A stretch of DNA of 64,000 nt. Source: Mycobacterium intermedium. Lineage in GTDB: Bacteria > Actinomycetota > Actinomycetes > Mycobacteriales > Mycobacteriaceae. This document shows positions 1-8,203 of the stretch, in pieces; positions within the stretch are counted from its first letter, which is position 1, and each line of letters begins with the position of its first letter. The DNA lies in contig NZ_MVHT01000009.1 in assembly GCF_002086275.1 (NCBI RefSeq), forward strand, positions 50,535-114,534, in the 5' to 3' direction. The translations under genes and the position numbers were made by a program. Under the pieces are notes generated by a model. It did no database searches. It saw nothing but the letters and a program-made list of their open reading frames with translations, and was not told the DNA's origin.

Positions 1-1149
1 AGACACCTCCACCGGCCTGCCGGTCACATCCGCGATGGCCTGTATCCACGGCTGCACGTGGGTGCCTCCACCGGAGGCAACGATGCGCGCCACCGGCGCC
101 CCGCTCAACTCGATGAGCTGTCGCACCACGAAGGCCGATGCCTCGTAGGCGGCCCGGCGCAGCGACGTGCCGTCGTGCGTGAGGTCCAGCCCGTGCAACG
201 CTGCGCGACGATGCGGATCGTGCAGCGGCGTGCGCTCGCCGCGAATATAGGGCAGCCACAACGGCACCCGCCTCGGATCTAGGTCTCGCGAAACCCCCGG
301 CGCCACAACCCGATTGACCCAATCGAGAAACAGCCCCCCGGCGTTGCTGGCGCCGCCGATCTTGCTCAGGCCGGGCAGCGTGTGCGGGATGGTCCACAGG
401 CCGGGTACCTGCCGCACCCCGGTGATGGTCGTCCACACGATCAGAGTGGTGCCGCACAGCACCAGCACATCGCCCTCGTTGTCGGCACCGGCGACCAATT
501 GTTCACACAGCGCGTCGATCGCTCCCACCGCCAGCACCGAACCGCTGGCAGGCACCTCTCCCACGGCCGCGCCAAACTTTTCCACGCGGGGCATTTGGTC
601 AACGGCCACACCGCAATCGGCGCATGCGTCCGTATTCCAGGCGGTTCCGTCGAAGAGGGGAAGGGTGGTGATCGCGGTTGCGAAATCGATCACCGCCTGA
701 CCGCCCAGGGCGTGGTTGGCCACCGCAGGTGCCGGCCAGTAGCCGGCCGCGTCCGGTGCCTGGGCGGCCGTCCAGCGGAGAAACTCGGTGGCCTCGCCCA
801 CCGCCGGGAGCGGCTGTTCGACCGCGGCGCCCGGCGCCCAGCCCCGGCTGTCGCCGTACAGCAGTCCCGGGGTGAGGGGCCGCCCGTCGTCGTCCACGGC
901 GGTCATCGAGGGCACCATCGCGGACACCGCCACGGCGCTCGGCCGTGTTTCGACCAACCGCTCCACGGCCGCGAGCGGCGCGCGGCGCCAGGCCTCCTCG
1001 GCGTCGTGCTCGAGCTGGTCGGGGGCCGGCACGCGCAGCTGGTGGGCGACCCGCGCCCGCGCGGTCACGCGACCGTTTTCGTCGGCGGCTACCGCTTTGA
1101 CCGCGGTGGTCCCGATATCGATGCCGAGTGTGACATCAGTACGTGACAC
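1..1149 (-). CDS. xylB: FGGY-family carbohydrate kinase, 3'-truncated by window edge
   Basis: I translated this on the minus strand from a GTG at 1149-1147; the frame stays open for 383 codons to the window edge, so the C-terminus is missing. The N-terminus has the FGGY phosphate-binding segment (TLGIDIGTTAVKAV), and the last visible part has the ASGGGTHVQPW segment of the second actin-like domain, where family members bind ATP. The family phosphorylates sugars or sugar alcohols such as xylulose, ribulose and glycerol. The symbol follows the xylulokinase-like gene at this place in M. tuberculosis; the substrate is unknown. It is divergent from the dehydrogenase at 1180 with 30 bp between start codons, so both probably use one control region. 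A kinase, a hydroxyacid dehydrogenase and a class II aldolase together suggest catabolism of a sugar or aldonate. Confidence 0.85.
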   Translation of the reverse strand, partial: MSRTDVTLGIDIGTTAVKAVAADENGRVTARARVAHQLRVPAPDQLEHDAEEAWRRAPLAAVERLVETRPSAVAVSAMVPSMTAVDDDGRPLTPGLLYGDSRGWAPGAAVEQPLPAVGEATEFLRWTAAQAPDAAGYWPAPAVANHALGGQAVIDFATAITTLPLFDGTAWNTDACADCGVAVDQMPRVEKFGAAVGEVPASGSVLAVGAIDALCEQLVAGADNEGDVLVLCGTTLIVWTTITGVRQVPGLWTIPHTLPGLSKIGGASNAGGLFLDWVNRVVAPGVSRDLDPRRVPLWLPYIRGERTPLHDPHRRAALHGLDLTHDGTSLRRAAYEASAFVVRQLIELSGAPVARIVASGGGTHVQPWIQAIADVTGRPVEVS

Positions 1150-1179
1150 GCGGGCAACGGTACGCCAGCATTGGCGTAC

Positions 1180-2166
1180 GTGACTCCTCGACCGCGCGCC
1201 CTGGTGACGGCCCCGTTGCGAGGGCCGGGATTCGCCAAACTCCGGCAGTTGACCGACGTGGTGTACGACCCGTGGATAAGCGAGCACGATCAAAGGTCGT
1301 TGCGAATCTACAGTGCCGAGCAACTGGCCGAGCGGATCGCCGCCGAAGCGGCCGAAATCCTCGTGGTGGAGAGCGATTCGGTCAAGGGCCCGGTGCTGGA
1401 ACTGGGTCTGCGCGCCATCGCCGCCACTCGCGGGGATCCCAACAACGTCGACATCGCCGCCGCCACCGCCGCCGGAATTCCGGTGCTCAACACTCCGGCC
1501 CGAAACGCCGACGCGGTTGCCGAACTGACGGTGGCGCTGTTGCTTTCGGTTACCCGCCACGTCGTGACCGCCGACGCCGACGTGCGGTCCGGCAACATCT
1601 TCCGCGACGGCTCCATCCCCTACCAGCGGTTCCGCGGCTGGGAGATCAACGGGCTCACCGCCGGCCTGGTGGGCCTGGGCGCCGTCGGTCGCGCGACGCG
1701 GTGGCGGCTGTCCGGATTGGGCATGCGGGTGATCGCGCATGATCCGTATAACGACGAGGCTCAGCACAGCCTGGACGAGTTGCTGGCCAAGTCCGACGTC
1801 GTATCGCTGCATGCGCCGGTCACCGACGACACCGTCGGCATGATCGGTGCCGAGCAGTTCGACGCCATGCGTGACGGCGTCGTCTTCCTCAACACCGCGC
1901 GCGCTCAGCTGCACGACACCGACGCGCTGGTCGCGGCGCTGCGCTCGGGCAAGGTCTCCGCGGCCGGGCTGGATCATTTCGTCGGTGAATGGCTGCCCAC
2001 CGACCACCCGCTGGTGGGGATGAGCAACGTCGTACTGACCCCGCACATCGGTGGTGCCACGTGGAACACTGAAGCGCGGCAGGCGCAGCTGGTTGCCGAC
2101 GATCTAGAGGCGCTGCTGACGGGCAACGCGCCCGTCCATATCCTCAACCCGGAGGTGCTGGGCTGA
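1180..2166 (+). CDS. serA2: D-isomer 2-hydroxyacid dehydrogenase (phosphoglycerate dehydrogenase-like)
   Basis: About 328 residues, the short form without the ACT domain of serine-pathway SerA. The NAD-binding segment GLVGLGAVGRATRWRL (GxGxxG) lies mid-protein. The C-terminal catalytic part has NTARAQLHD (Arg contacting substrate carboxylate) and PHIGGATW with the catalytic His. It oxidises or reduces a 2-hydroxyacid with NAD(H) in the cytosol. A TTG at 1171 is also in frame, but GTG at 1180 gives the length I expect for the M. tuberculosis neighbour. The stop overlaps the fucA start (TGATG), so the two are translationally coupled. Pairing with an aldolase and a sugar kinase argues for aldonate or sugar-acid metabolism rather than serine synthesis; that is inference. 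Confidence 0.85.
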   Translation: MTPRPRALVTAPLRGPGFAKLRQLTDVVYDPWISEHDQRSLRIYSAEQLAERIAAEAAEILVVESDSVKGPVLELGLRAIAATRGDPNNVDIAAATAAGIPVLNTPARNADAVAELTVALLLSVTRHVVTADADVRSGNIFRDGSIPYQRFRGWEINGLTAGLVGLGAVGRATRWRLSGLGMRVIAHDPYNDEAQHSLDELLAKSDVVSLHAPVTDDTVGMIGAEQFDAMRDGVVFLNTARAQLHDTDALVAALRSGKVSAAGLDHFVGEWLPTDHPLVGMSNVVLTPHIGGATWNTEARQAQLVADDLEALLTGNAPVHILNPEVLG

Positions 2167-2819
2167 TGAAATTCGTGGAGAACCCGGAGACAGCAGTGCT
2201 GGCCGCGGCCAAGGACATGCTGCGCCGCGGTCTCGTCGAGGGCACGGCCGGCAACATCTCGGCCCGGCGCTCCGACGGCAATCTGGTCATCACGCCCTCG
2301 TCGGTCGACTACGCCGACATGGCGCTCGACGATCTGGTCCTGGTGGATCCGGACGGCGCCGTGCTGCAAGCCAAAGAGGGTCGCATGCCGTCGACCGAGA
2401 TGCAGTTGCATCTGGCGTGCTACCGCGCCTTCGACGACATCGGCAGCGTGATCCACAGCCATCCCGTGTGGGCGACCATGTTCGCCATCGCGCACCAGCC
2501 GATCCCCGCCTGCGTCGACGAGTTCGCCGTGTTCTGCGGCGGGGACGTGCGCTGCACCGAGTACGCCGCGTCCGGCACACCCGACGTTGGGGTGAACGCG
2601 GTCAAGGCGCTGGAGGGCCGGGGCGCCGCGCTGATCGCCAACCATGGTCTGGTGGCGGTAGGCCCCCGGCCGGACAAGGTCATGCACATCACCGCGCTGG
2701 TCGAGCGCACCGCCCAAATAGTTTGGGGGGCAAGGACTCTCGGTGGCCCAGTGCCGATTCCGGAGGACGTCAACCGGAACTTCGCCGGCGTCTACAGCTA
2801 CCTGCGCGCCCACCAGTGA
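2166..2819 (+). CDS. fucA: Class II aldolase/adducin family protein (L-fuculose-phosphate aldolase-like)
   Basis: 217 residues, the usual size of a single-domain class II aldolase. The zinc site is visible as VIHSHPVW (His-x-His) and a later His in ANHGLVAVG; EGTAGNISAR near residue 20 is the phosphate-binding loop typical of FucA/AraD, and STEMQLH carries the acidic catalytic position. Members cleave a sugar 1-phosphate to dihydroxyacetone phosphate plus an aldehyde, or epimerise ribulose 5-phosphate. It is coupled to the dehydrogenase upstream (TGATG) and to the MBL gene downstream (GTGA overlap), so three genes form one plus-strand operon. The true substrate cannot be told from sequence. 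Confidence 0.85.
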   Translation: MKFVENPETAVLAAAKDMLRRGLVEGTAGNISARRSDGNLVITPSSVDYADMALDDLVLVDPDGAVLQAKEGRMPSTEMQLHLACYRAFDDIGSVIHSHPVWATMFAIAHQPIPACVDEFAVFCGGDVRCTEYAASGTPDVGVNAVKALEGRGAALIANHGLVAVGPRPDKVMHITALVERTAQIVWGARTLGGPVPIPEDVNRNFAGVYSYLRAHQ

Positions 2820-3751
2820 CGGGCCGGGTCCAACTTGGTCGCGCCAGCGTGACCCGAGTCCTGGAACTGCGATGGGATCTACCGGTCCGACTGTTCGCGC
2901 ACACACCCGCGTCGGGCTGGCGCGACCACGCCGACCTGCTGGTTCCGGAGTTCTTCGACCCTGATGCGGACCTGTGGCACATCGCGATCCAAAGCTGGGT
3001 CATCGAGGTCGACGGGCTGACCGTTGTCGTGGACACCGGTGTCGGCAATGACCGGTCACGCCCGCACATGCCGCCGTTGGATCACCTGCGGACCGGGTTC
3101 TTAGAAGGGTTGCGGTCGGCGGGCGTGGACCGCAACGCCGTCGACGTGGTGATCAATACCCATGTCCACTCCGACCACGTCGGGTGGAACACGATGCTGG
3201 AAAACGGCGCCTGGGTGCCGACGTTTCCCAACGCCCGCTACCTGGTGCCCGCGCCCGACTACCGCCATTTTCACCCGGACGGGGCCGGCGCGCGTCAGTC
3301 GCCGCGCAACGAACAGGAGGAGCTCGCGCAGCGCGGCGATCGGTTGGTGTTCGAGGACAGCGTCGCACCGGTCGACGAGGCGGGACAGGTCGTGCAATGG
3401 TCCGACGACTACCAGATCAGCCCGTCGCTACGACTGCGGCCGGCGCCGGGACACACGCCCGGTTCCTCGGTGCTGTGGCTGGACGCGGGCGAGCCGGCGG
3501 TCTTCGTCGGCGACCTCACGCACAGCCCGCTACAGGTGCGTCGACCGACCGACGCGTGCGCATTCGACGTCGACGCGTCCGCGGCGGCGGCCACCCGCCA
3601 CCGCATCTTCACCGAGGCCGCAAGCACCGGGGCCACCGTCATCCCCGCGCACTATCCCGGTCGTGGCGGCGCAAGGTTGCGCGCCGTCGACGACCACTTC
3701 GACGTCGATCAGTGGCTAGACATCGAGCCGCTACAGGCGGATCGGCAGTGA
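2816..3751 (+). CDS. Metallo-beta-lactamase-fold hydrolase
   Basis: The motif NTHVHSDHVGW gives the HxHxDH di-metal site; a downstream His (APGHTPGS) and Asp (FVGDLTHS) complete the MBL set, with the last His in VIPAHYPG. It looks like the AHL-lactonase/quinoprotein-hydrolase branch acting on a lactone or ester. The open frame extends far upstream inside fucA, but the protein starts at GTG 2816, whose GTGA overlaps the fucA stop, or at GTG 2849. The start at 2816 gives 311 residues. As third gene of the operon it may open a lactone made by the dehydrogenase; this is inference. Its 3' end overlaps the convergent P450 gene by 21 bp. Confidence 0.8.
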   Translation: MTGRVQLGRASVTRVLELRWDLPVRLFAHTPASGWRDHADLLVPEFFDPDADLWHIAIQSWVIEVDGLTVVVDTGVGNDRSRPHMPPLDHLRTGFLEGLRSAGVDRNAVDVVINTHVHSDHVGWNTMLENGAWVPTFPNARYLVPAPDYRHFHPDGAGARQSPRNEQEELAQRGDRLVFEDSVAPVDEAGQVVQWSDDYQISPSLRLRPAPGHTPGSSVLWLDAGEPAVFVGDLTHSPLQVRRPTDACAFDVDASAAAATRHRIFTEAASTGATVIPAHYPGRGGARLRAVDDHFDVDQWLDIEPLQADRQ

Positions 3752-4951
3752 GTCGTAGACGGTCATGTTGTTGGTCAGGCTGGGCAACGTCATGGTCGGC
3801 TCACCGATCTCGATGTCGTTGGTGTGCAACAGGATTTCGTCGAGCGCGGCCCTGACCTCGGCACGCGCCAGCATCGCGCCCAGGCAGTGATGGGCACCGC
3901 CGCCGCCGAATGACTGGTGCGGGTTGGGATCCCGGCGGATGTCGAAGCGGTAGGGGTCGGCGAACACGTCCTCGTCGCGGTTCGCCGAGCGCAACATCGT
4001 CACCACGCGCGCACCCTCGGGGATCATCGTGTCCCCCAACACGACATCTTTGGTCGCGCCCCGCACCCAGAACATGATCGGCGTGGAATACCGGATCACC
4101 TCTTCGACCGCCGTGTGCCGCGCCCCAGGGTCGGACCGATAGATCGCGGTCTGATCCGGGTTGGACACAAAGGCCCGGATGCCGTCGCACAACGCATTTC
4201 GTGTGGTGTCCGCCCCCGCCAGCCCGAGAACGAAAAAGAAGATCTCGAGTTCGTTGGACGGCAGCAGGAAGCTCTCACCCGATTGGTCGGTGATCTCGGT
4301 GGTGCACAACACGCTCCAGATGTCGTCCTCGGGATGCTCACGCTTGCGGGCCGTCAGCGCGCTGGCGTACTGGAACAACTCCAGGAACGGCTGGATGTCG
4401 CCACCGTCGGGCACGGATATCTGTCCGCCCGTGGTTTTCACCACCAACTCGATCAGGCCGAACACGTGCGGCCGGTCCGATTCGGGGATGCCCACAATGT
4501 CACCGATCACCGAGATAGGCAGTCCGGCAGCCAGATCCACGAAATCTCCCCCGCCGGCGTCCAGCAATGCGCCGGCCAGCGCCTTCGCGCGGTGGCGAAT
4601 GCCGTTCTCCAATTTGGCCACCGCACGCGGGGTGAACGCGCGCGTGATGACCCTGCGACGCACGGTGTGATCGGGCGGGTCCAGGCTCACGATGGCCGGA
4701 TAGGCGTCGAACAACGGCACGTCTTGGATCAACGGGCCACGGGTCGCGGTGAACGACTCGTAATCCCGGTGCACCCGGGCGACGTCGGCGTGTTTGGTGC
4801 ACACCCAGAATTCGCGGCCCACCGCCAATTTCACGTCGTCAGTGAGTCGCTGGTGGAAGACCGGGGTCTGGGCCCGCAGTTCGGCGAACAGATCGTCGGG
4901 GAATCGGGACGCCCAGATCGCCGGCTGCGCGAGGTCGACCGCCGTTGTCAC
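3731..4951 (-). CDS. Cytochrome P450
   Basis: 406 residues, a complete soluble bacterial P450. Visible motifs are the I-helix AGADTT for oxygen activation, the K-helix EEVIR (ExxR) and the haem-binding loop FGGGGAHHCLG with the Cys thiolate ligand at about residue 356. The loop resembles the mycobacterial CYP124/125/142 group, which hydroxylate lipids and sterols, but I cannot assign a family. It needs a ferredoxin and reductase from elsewhere. ATG overlaps the upstream tetR stop (ATGA), so TetR and P450 are co-transcribed, probably from a promoter near the inverted repeat at 5527-5554. This gene and its neighbours are extra relative to the M. tuberculosis order, where fucA is followed directly by methyltransferases. 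Confidence 0.9.
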   Translation of the reverse strand: MTTAVDLAQPAIWASRFPDDLFAELRAQTPVFHQRLTDDVKLAVGREFWVCTKHADVARVHRDYESFTATRGPLIQDVPLFDAYPAIVSLDPPDHTVRRRVITRAFTPRAVAKLENGIRHRAKALAGALLDAGGGDFVDLAAGLPISVIGDIVGIPESDRPHVFGLIELVVKTTGGQISVPDGGDIQPFLELFQYASALTARKREHPEDDIWSVLCTTEITDQSGESFLLPSNELEIFFFVLGLAGADTTRNALCDGIRAFVSNPDQTAIYRSDPGARHTAVEEVIRYSTPIMFWVRGATKDVVLGDTMIPEGARVVTMLRSANRDEDVFADPYRFDIRRDPNPHQSFGGGGAHHCLGAMLARAEVRAALDEILLHTNDIEIGEPTMTLPSLTNNMTVYDSLPIRL

Positions 4952-5490
4952 GAGTTGGCCCCCATCTCATCGCGCAGCCCCCCGAGGATCAGGCGCAACC
5001 CGTATCCGAATGCCCAGTCGCTCTGTGCGAGCTGCACCGAACCCAACAGGTGGATGTACAAGGTTGCGTGTGCCGCTTCGAATTGCCTTTTGCGAAGCCC
5101 GCATTCGCGCAGGATGGCGCGCGCGGCCCGGTCCATCTCGGTGGCCGCGGTTGTGTGCGGGTGCTCCTGGAGCAGGCTGGCGATTCCCGGCACGTCGACG
5201 AGCACCTTCCTGGCGTTGGTGTACAGCGCGATCAACCGCGATTCCCAGTCCCCCTGTTGCGGCACCTCGATCTGCGCGAGCACCGATTCGATGAGCAGGT
5301 CGAGCAATTCACGCTTGTCGCGCACGTGGTAGTACACCGATGACGGGGCCGTGCCGGCCTCCGCGGCCAGCGCGCGCATGGTGACCCGATCGACGCCGAC
5401 GCGCTTGGCCAGTTGGTAGAGGTGCTTGGTCAGGTGGGCGCGATCCAGTGCGCCGTAGCGCAGCACCGGTGCCCTGGGCGCAGCCTCCAT
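4948..5490 (-). CDS. TetR-family transcriptional regulator
   Basis: 180 residues. The N-terminal HTH is VTMRALAAEAGTAPSSVYYHVRDKRELLDLL, with the typical recognition-helix end SSVYYHV. The C-terminal part resembles the TetR C-domain that senses a small ligand. Its stop overlaps the P450 start by 4 bp, so it probably represses itself and the P450. A near-perfect 12-bp-arm inverted repeat lies 37 bp upstream of its ATG and is the likely operator. The ligand is unknown; a P450 substrate is the simple guess. Confidence 0.88.
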   Translation of the reverse strand: MEAAPRAPVLRYGALDRAHLTKHLYQLAKRVGVDRVTMRALAAEAGTAPSSVYYHVRDKRELLDLLIESVLAQIEVPQQGDWESRLIALYTNARKVLVDVPGIASLLQEHPHTTAATEMDRAARAILRECGLRKRQFEAAHATLYIHLLGSVQLAQSDWAFGYGLRLILGGLRDEMGANS

Positions 5491-5526
5491 GGTGCGTCAT
5501 CCCACTTTCGAACAGTGGCTGAATTC

Positions 5527-5554
5527 GAACGGTGTTCTGATTAGAACAGCGTTC
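5527..5554. promoter_or_regulatory. Inverted repeat, probable TetR operator
   Basis: Left arm GAACGGTGTTCT (5527-5538), 4-nt spacer GATT, right arm AGAACAGCGTTC (5543-5554). The arms pair at 11 of 12 positions. It sits just upstream of the minus-strand tetR-P450 pair and downstream of the araC stop, where an autoregulatory TetR site is expected. Binding is inferred from symmetry and position only. Confidence 0.6.
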
Positions 5555-5574
5555 GGAGAACCCTGTCAACAGCG

Positions 5575-6438
5575 TCAGCCCTGCCTGGCACGCCACTGCC
5601 GCGGCGAGACGCCGTGCACCCGGCTGAAGAGTCTGCTGAAATAGCCGGGATCGGCGATCCCGACCCGGCTGGCCACCTCAGCGACCGATAGATCCGTTGT
5701 GGCCAGCAAGCCGCGAGCCTCGGCCATCCGCCGTTCGATGATCCAATCGCCGACGGTGCGGCCGGTGCGCCGCCGCACGACGGTGGTCAGGTGTCCGGGC
5801 GTCACGCCGAGGTCGCGGGCCACGTCACGCAGCGACAGCCGCTCACCGAGCCGACGATCGATCACAGCGAACACTTCTGCCAGTAGCGGTTCTCCGCTAC
5901 GCCGAAGATCGTCCACCACGTCGCGGGCCAGGCGAGCGAGCTCGATCAATAGCAGCGTCAGATGCGCCAGCGCGGCCTGTCGGTAGCCTTCCTCTCCCCC
6001 GGCCAACTCGGTTTCGATCGATCGGATCGCGTTGTCCCACGCCGCTCGGCGTGCCAGGGGCACGTCCAAGCGCAGCATCCCACCCGAATGTCCGTGCAAG
6101 AACGGGAAAAGTAGCGGATGCGCCCGCCACGCCGGCCACGGTGACCGGGCGTCTTCGCCCAGAGCGGCGGGGTCGAAGAACACCGCGACCCCCTCATCCA
6201 GCTGGTTCATCCGAGCGGGGTCGAGCACCGCACCAGCGGCCGCGACGTAGACCTGCCCGGCGGCGGGGACGTACCACAGGGCCGGGAAGTGATGGATGTG
6301 CCGGCCGCGCTCCGCGAGGTCGTCGGCGTCGCCGCTGCGTCGTCGGTGCACCGAGACCGGGGGTATGTCCGGGTCGGTGCGGTATTGATACACCGGCACG
6401 CCACCGCGGTAGCGGATCAACCGAGCGGCGTGCGTCAC
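5575..6438 (-). CDS. AraC-family transcriptional regulator
   Basis: 287 residues with an N-terminal cupin-like ligand domain (about 1-130, containing the HIHHFPALWYVP segment) and a C-terminal double HTH of about 100 residues. The second HTH reads VAEVASRVGIADPGYFSRLF, then HGVSPRQWR, the classic AraC signature. It is divergent from the methyltransferase gene at 6504 across a 65-bp AT-rich gap, so that gene is its most likely target. The inducing ligand is unknown. Confidence 0.9.
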   Translation of the reverse strand: MTHAARLIRYRGGVPVYQYRTDPDIPPVSVHRRRSGDADDLAERGRHIHHFPALWYVPAAGQVYVAAAGAVLDPARMNQLDEGVAVFFDPAALGEDARSPWPAWRAHPLLFPFLHGHSGGMLRLDVPLARRAAWDNAIRSIETELAGGEEGYRQAALAHLTLLLIELARLARDVVDDLRRSGEPLLAEVFAVIDRRLGERLSLRDVARDLGVTPGHLTTVVRRRTGRTVGDWIIERRMAEARGLLATTDLSVAEVASRVGIADPGYFSRLFSRVHGVSPRQWRARQG

Positions 6439-6503
6439 TTAATCAAAAATAGTCCAAGTATGCGCAATAATCGCCCAATTACTCGACTCAGCTGCGTATA
6501 AAT

Positions 6504-7160
6504 ATGGATAGCGTGACCAAACATCATCCACATGACTACCTGCCAGCCGCCGGCCACGATGCGTTCTTGCCCGGTTACGACCTGCTCGCGCGCCTCTTGG
6601 GCCTCGACGGTGTCTACCGAAAACTCATCGAGCAGGCCGAACTCGCCCCCGGGCAGCACGTTCTGGAAATCGGTTGCGGCACTGGAAATCTCACGATCCG
6701 TGCTAAGCGTTCTCAGCCCGCGGCGGAAGTGATCGGCAGCGACCCGGATCCGTTGGCGTTACGCCGGGCACAACGAAAGGTGCGCGGACTCAGCGGGATC
6801 CGCCTCGAGCGCGCCTACGCCCAACGCTTGCCGTTTGCCGACGGGGAATTCGACCGGGTGCTGTCGTCGATGATGCTGCACCATCTGGACAGCGATGCGA
6901 AGGCCGATGCGGCCGCAGAGGCTTTCCGGGTGCTGCGTCCAGGCGGCCGACTACACCTGGTCGACATCGGCGGCGACCCGGCCGAGCGCGGCGGCCTCGC
7001 GTCGCGGTTCATGCGGCACAACCACCTCACCGCCGGGAACCTCGGGGACGCGATCCCCCGGTTGTTTGGTGAGGTGGGATTCGAGTGCACACAGGTCGCC
7101 ACCCAACGGCACCGCGTATTCGGACAACTCGCCTACTATCGAGCCATCCGTTCCGGCTAG
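6504..7160 (+). CDS. Class I SAM-dependent methyltransferase
   Basis: 218 residues. SAM motif I is VLEIGCGTGN near residue 53, the acidic loop is GSDPDP, and FDRVLSSMMLHHL followed by VLRPGGRLHLVDIGG fits the Methyltransf_11/25 group (small-molecule, often ubiquinone- or lipid-type acceptors). The TATAAAT immediately before the ATG resembles a -10 box. If it is one, the transcript would begin near the start codon, and the in-frame GTG at 6513 could be the real start of a nearly leaderless mRNA. Divergent from AraC; convergent with the SDR gene. The acceptor substrate is not predictable. Confidence 0.82.
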   Translation: MDSVTKHHPHDYLPAAGHDAFLPGYDLLARLLGLDGVYRKLIEQAELAPGQHVLEIGCGTGNLTIRAKRSQPAAEVIGSDPDPLALRRAQRKVRGLSGIRLERAYAQRLPFADGEFDRVLSSMMLHHLDSDAKADAAAEAFRVLRPGGRLHLVDIGGDPAERGGLASRFMRHNHLTAGNLGDAIPRLFGEVGFECTQVATQRHRVFGQLAYYRAIRSG

Positions 7161-7285
7161 GGTCGGGCACTTCTCGCAATGCGCGTTGGGGTGCGGCGCA
7201 CATTCTTCGGCCAGCGGGTTGACGTCATCATCGACCTCGAAGGGTTCCGGTGGCACGCCGCATTCATTGAGCCTTCATCGGAACG

Positions 7286-8122
7286 TCAATGCCTGTCGCT
7301 GTTCGGCTCGGCAGCCATGGCGGCCGCGCCCGCGATGAACGCGTCGAGGTCGGCGTTCTTGGCATCGACGACCGCCTTCAGATCGGGCAGATAGTGCTCG
7401 AACCGGTCGCTGCCCATCGCGGCGATGACGCCCGCGGCCACCTCCTCGGGTGGCACCTTGGGCCCCTGATAAATCGGCTCGTCGTTGTCCGGCTGATCCC
7501 AGATGTCGGTGTCGACCGGGCCCGGCTGGATTAACTTCACCGAGACCCCGGTGCCCTTCAAGTCCGCCGCGATCGCCTCACTCCACCCAGACAACGCGAA
7601 TTTACTCGCGCAATAGGCCGATTCGTGGAGTATGCCCATCCGGCCGGCCACACTCGACACATTCACGATCAGGCCCGAACGGCGCGCCAGCATCCGCGGC
7701 AGCAGCGCCAGGGTCAGCCGCATCGGAGCGATGAAGTTGACCCGCATCACCGTCTCCACCTCGACGACATTGAGCTCTGTCACCGAGCGCCGCTTCGGGA
7801 TCGCCGCGTTGTTCACCAGCACATCGATACCCCCCATCCCATGCCAGGCACGCAAAGCCAGCGGGCCATCATGCAATGTGTCGGCCAGGTCGGCGACCCA
7901 CATCTGCGAGTCCGGCGAGCTCCTTTTGCAGTCAGCCAGGACATCGGCCAGCCTGTCCTCGCGACGGGCAATCAGCCCCACCACCGCGCCCTGCGCCGCC
8001 AACTGCCTGGCCAGCGCGGCTCCAATTCCCGACGAGGCACCCGTGATGAGCACCCGCTTGCCGGCCACCTCAAAGGACCCTTCGCCCGGAGTGATTTGCG
8101 ACATGCCCATCAAGGTAGCCAC
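7286..8122 (-). CDS. Short-chain dehydrogenase/reductase (SDR)
   Basis: 278 residues of the classical SDR fold. The cofactor motif TGASSGIGAAL lies near residue 28, followed by NNAAI; the catalytic Ser sits in NVSSVAGR, with YCASK giving Tyr and Lys. An Arg-rich stretch after beta-2 (IARREDR) suggests NADP(H). GPVDTDIW follows as usual after the active site. It probably oxidises or reduces an alcohol/ketone, possibly lipid-derived. An in-frame ATG seven codons in is an alternative start. It is divergent from the methyltransferase pair at 8204; an 8-bp palindrome TTACGTAA at 8162-8169 lies in the 81-bp gap. Confidence 0.88.
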   Translation of the reverse strand: MATLMGMSQITPGEGSFEVAGKRVLITGASSGIGAALARQLAAQGAVVGLIARREDRLADVLADCKRSSPDSQMWVADLADTLHDGPLALRAWHGMGGIDVLVNNAAIPKRRSVTELNVVEVETVMRVNFIAPMRLTLALLPRMLARRSGLIVNVSSVAGRMGILHESAYCASKFALSGWSEAIAADLKGTGVSVKLIQPGPVDTDIWDQPDNDEPIYQGPKVPPEEVAAGVIAAMGSDRFEHYLPDLKAVVDAKNADLDAFIAGAAAMAAEPNSDRH

Positions 8123-8203
8123 GGTCGACCCGGGTTGGAACTAATTGCGCTCGAATGCTTGTTACGTAAGCTAAGTATCAGCGTCCAGAATTGGGGGAAG
8201 TAG

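Noticed and set aside
2417..2815. Upstream extension of the MBL hydrolase
   Set aside because: Arg-rich translation of fucA in another frame; coupled GTG 2816 is preferred.
6951..7256. Small Cys-containing minus-strand frame (CAPHPNAHCEKC) after the methyltransferase gene
   Set aside because: Most of it is antisense to the methyltransferase; only about 30 codons lie in the gap. It could be a gene remnant, but there is no support.
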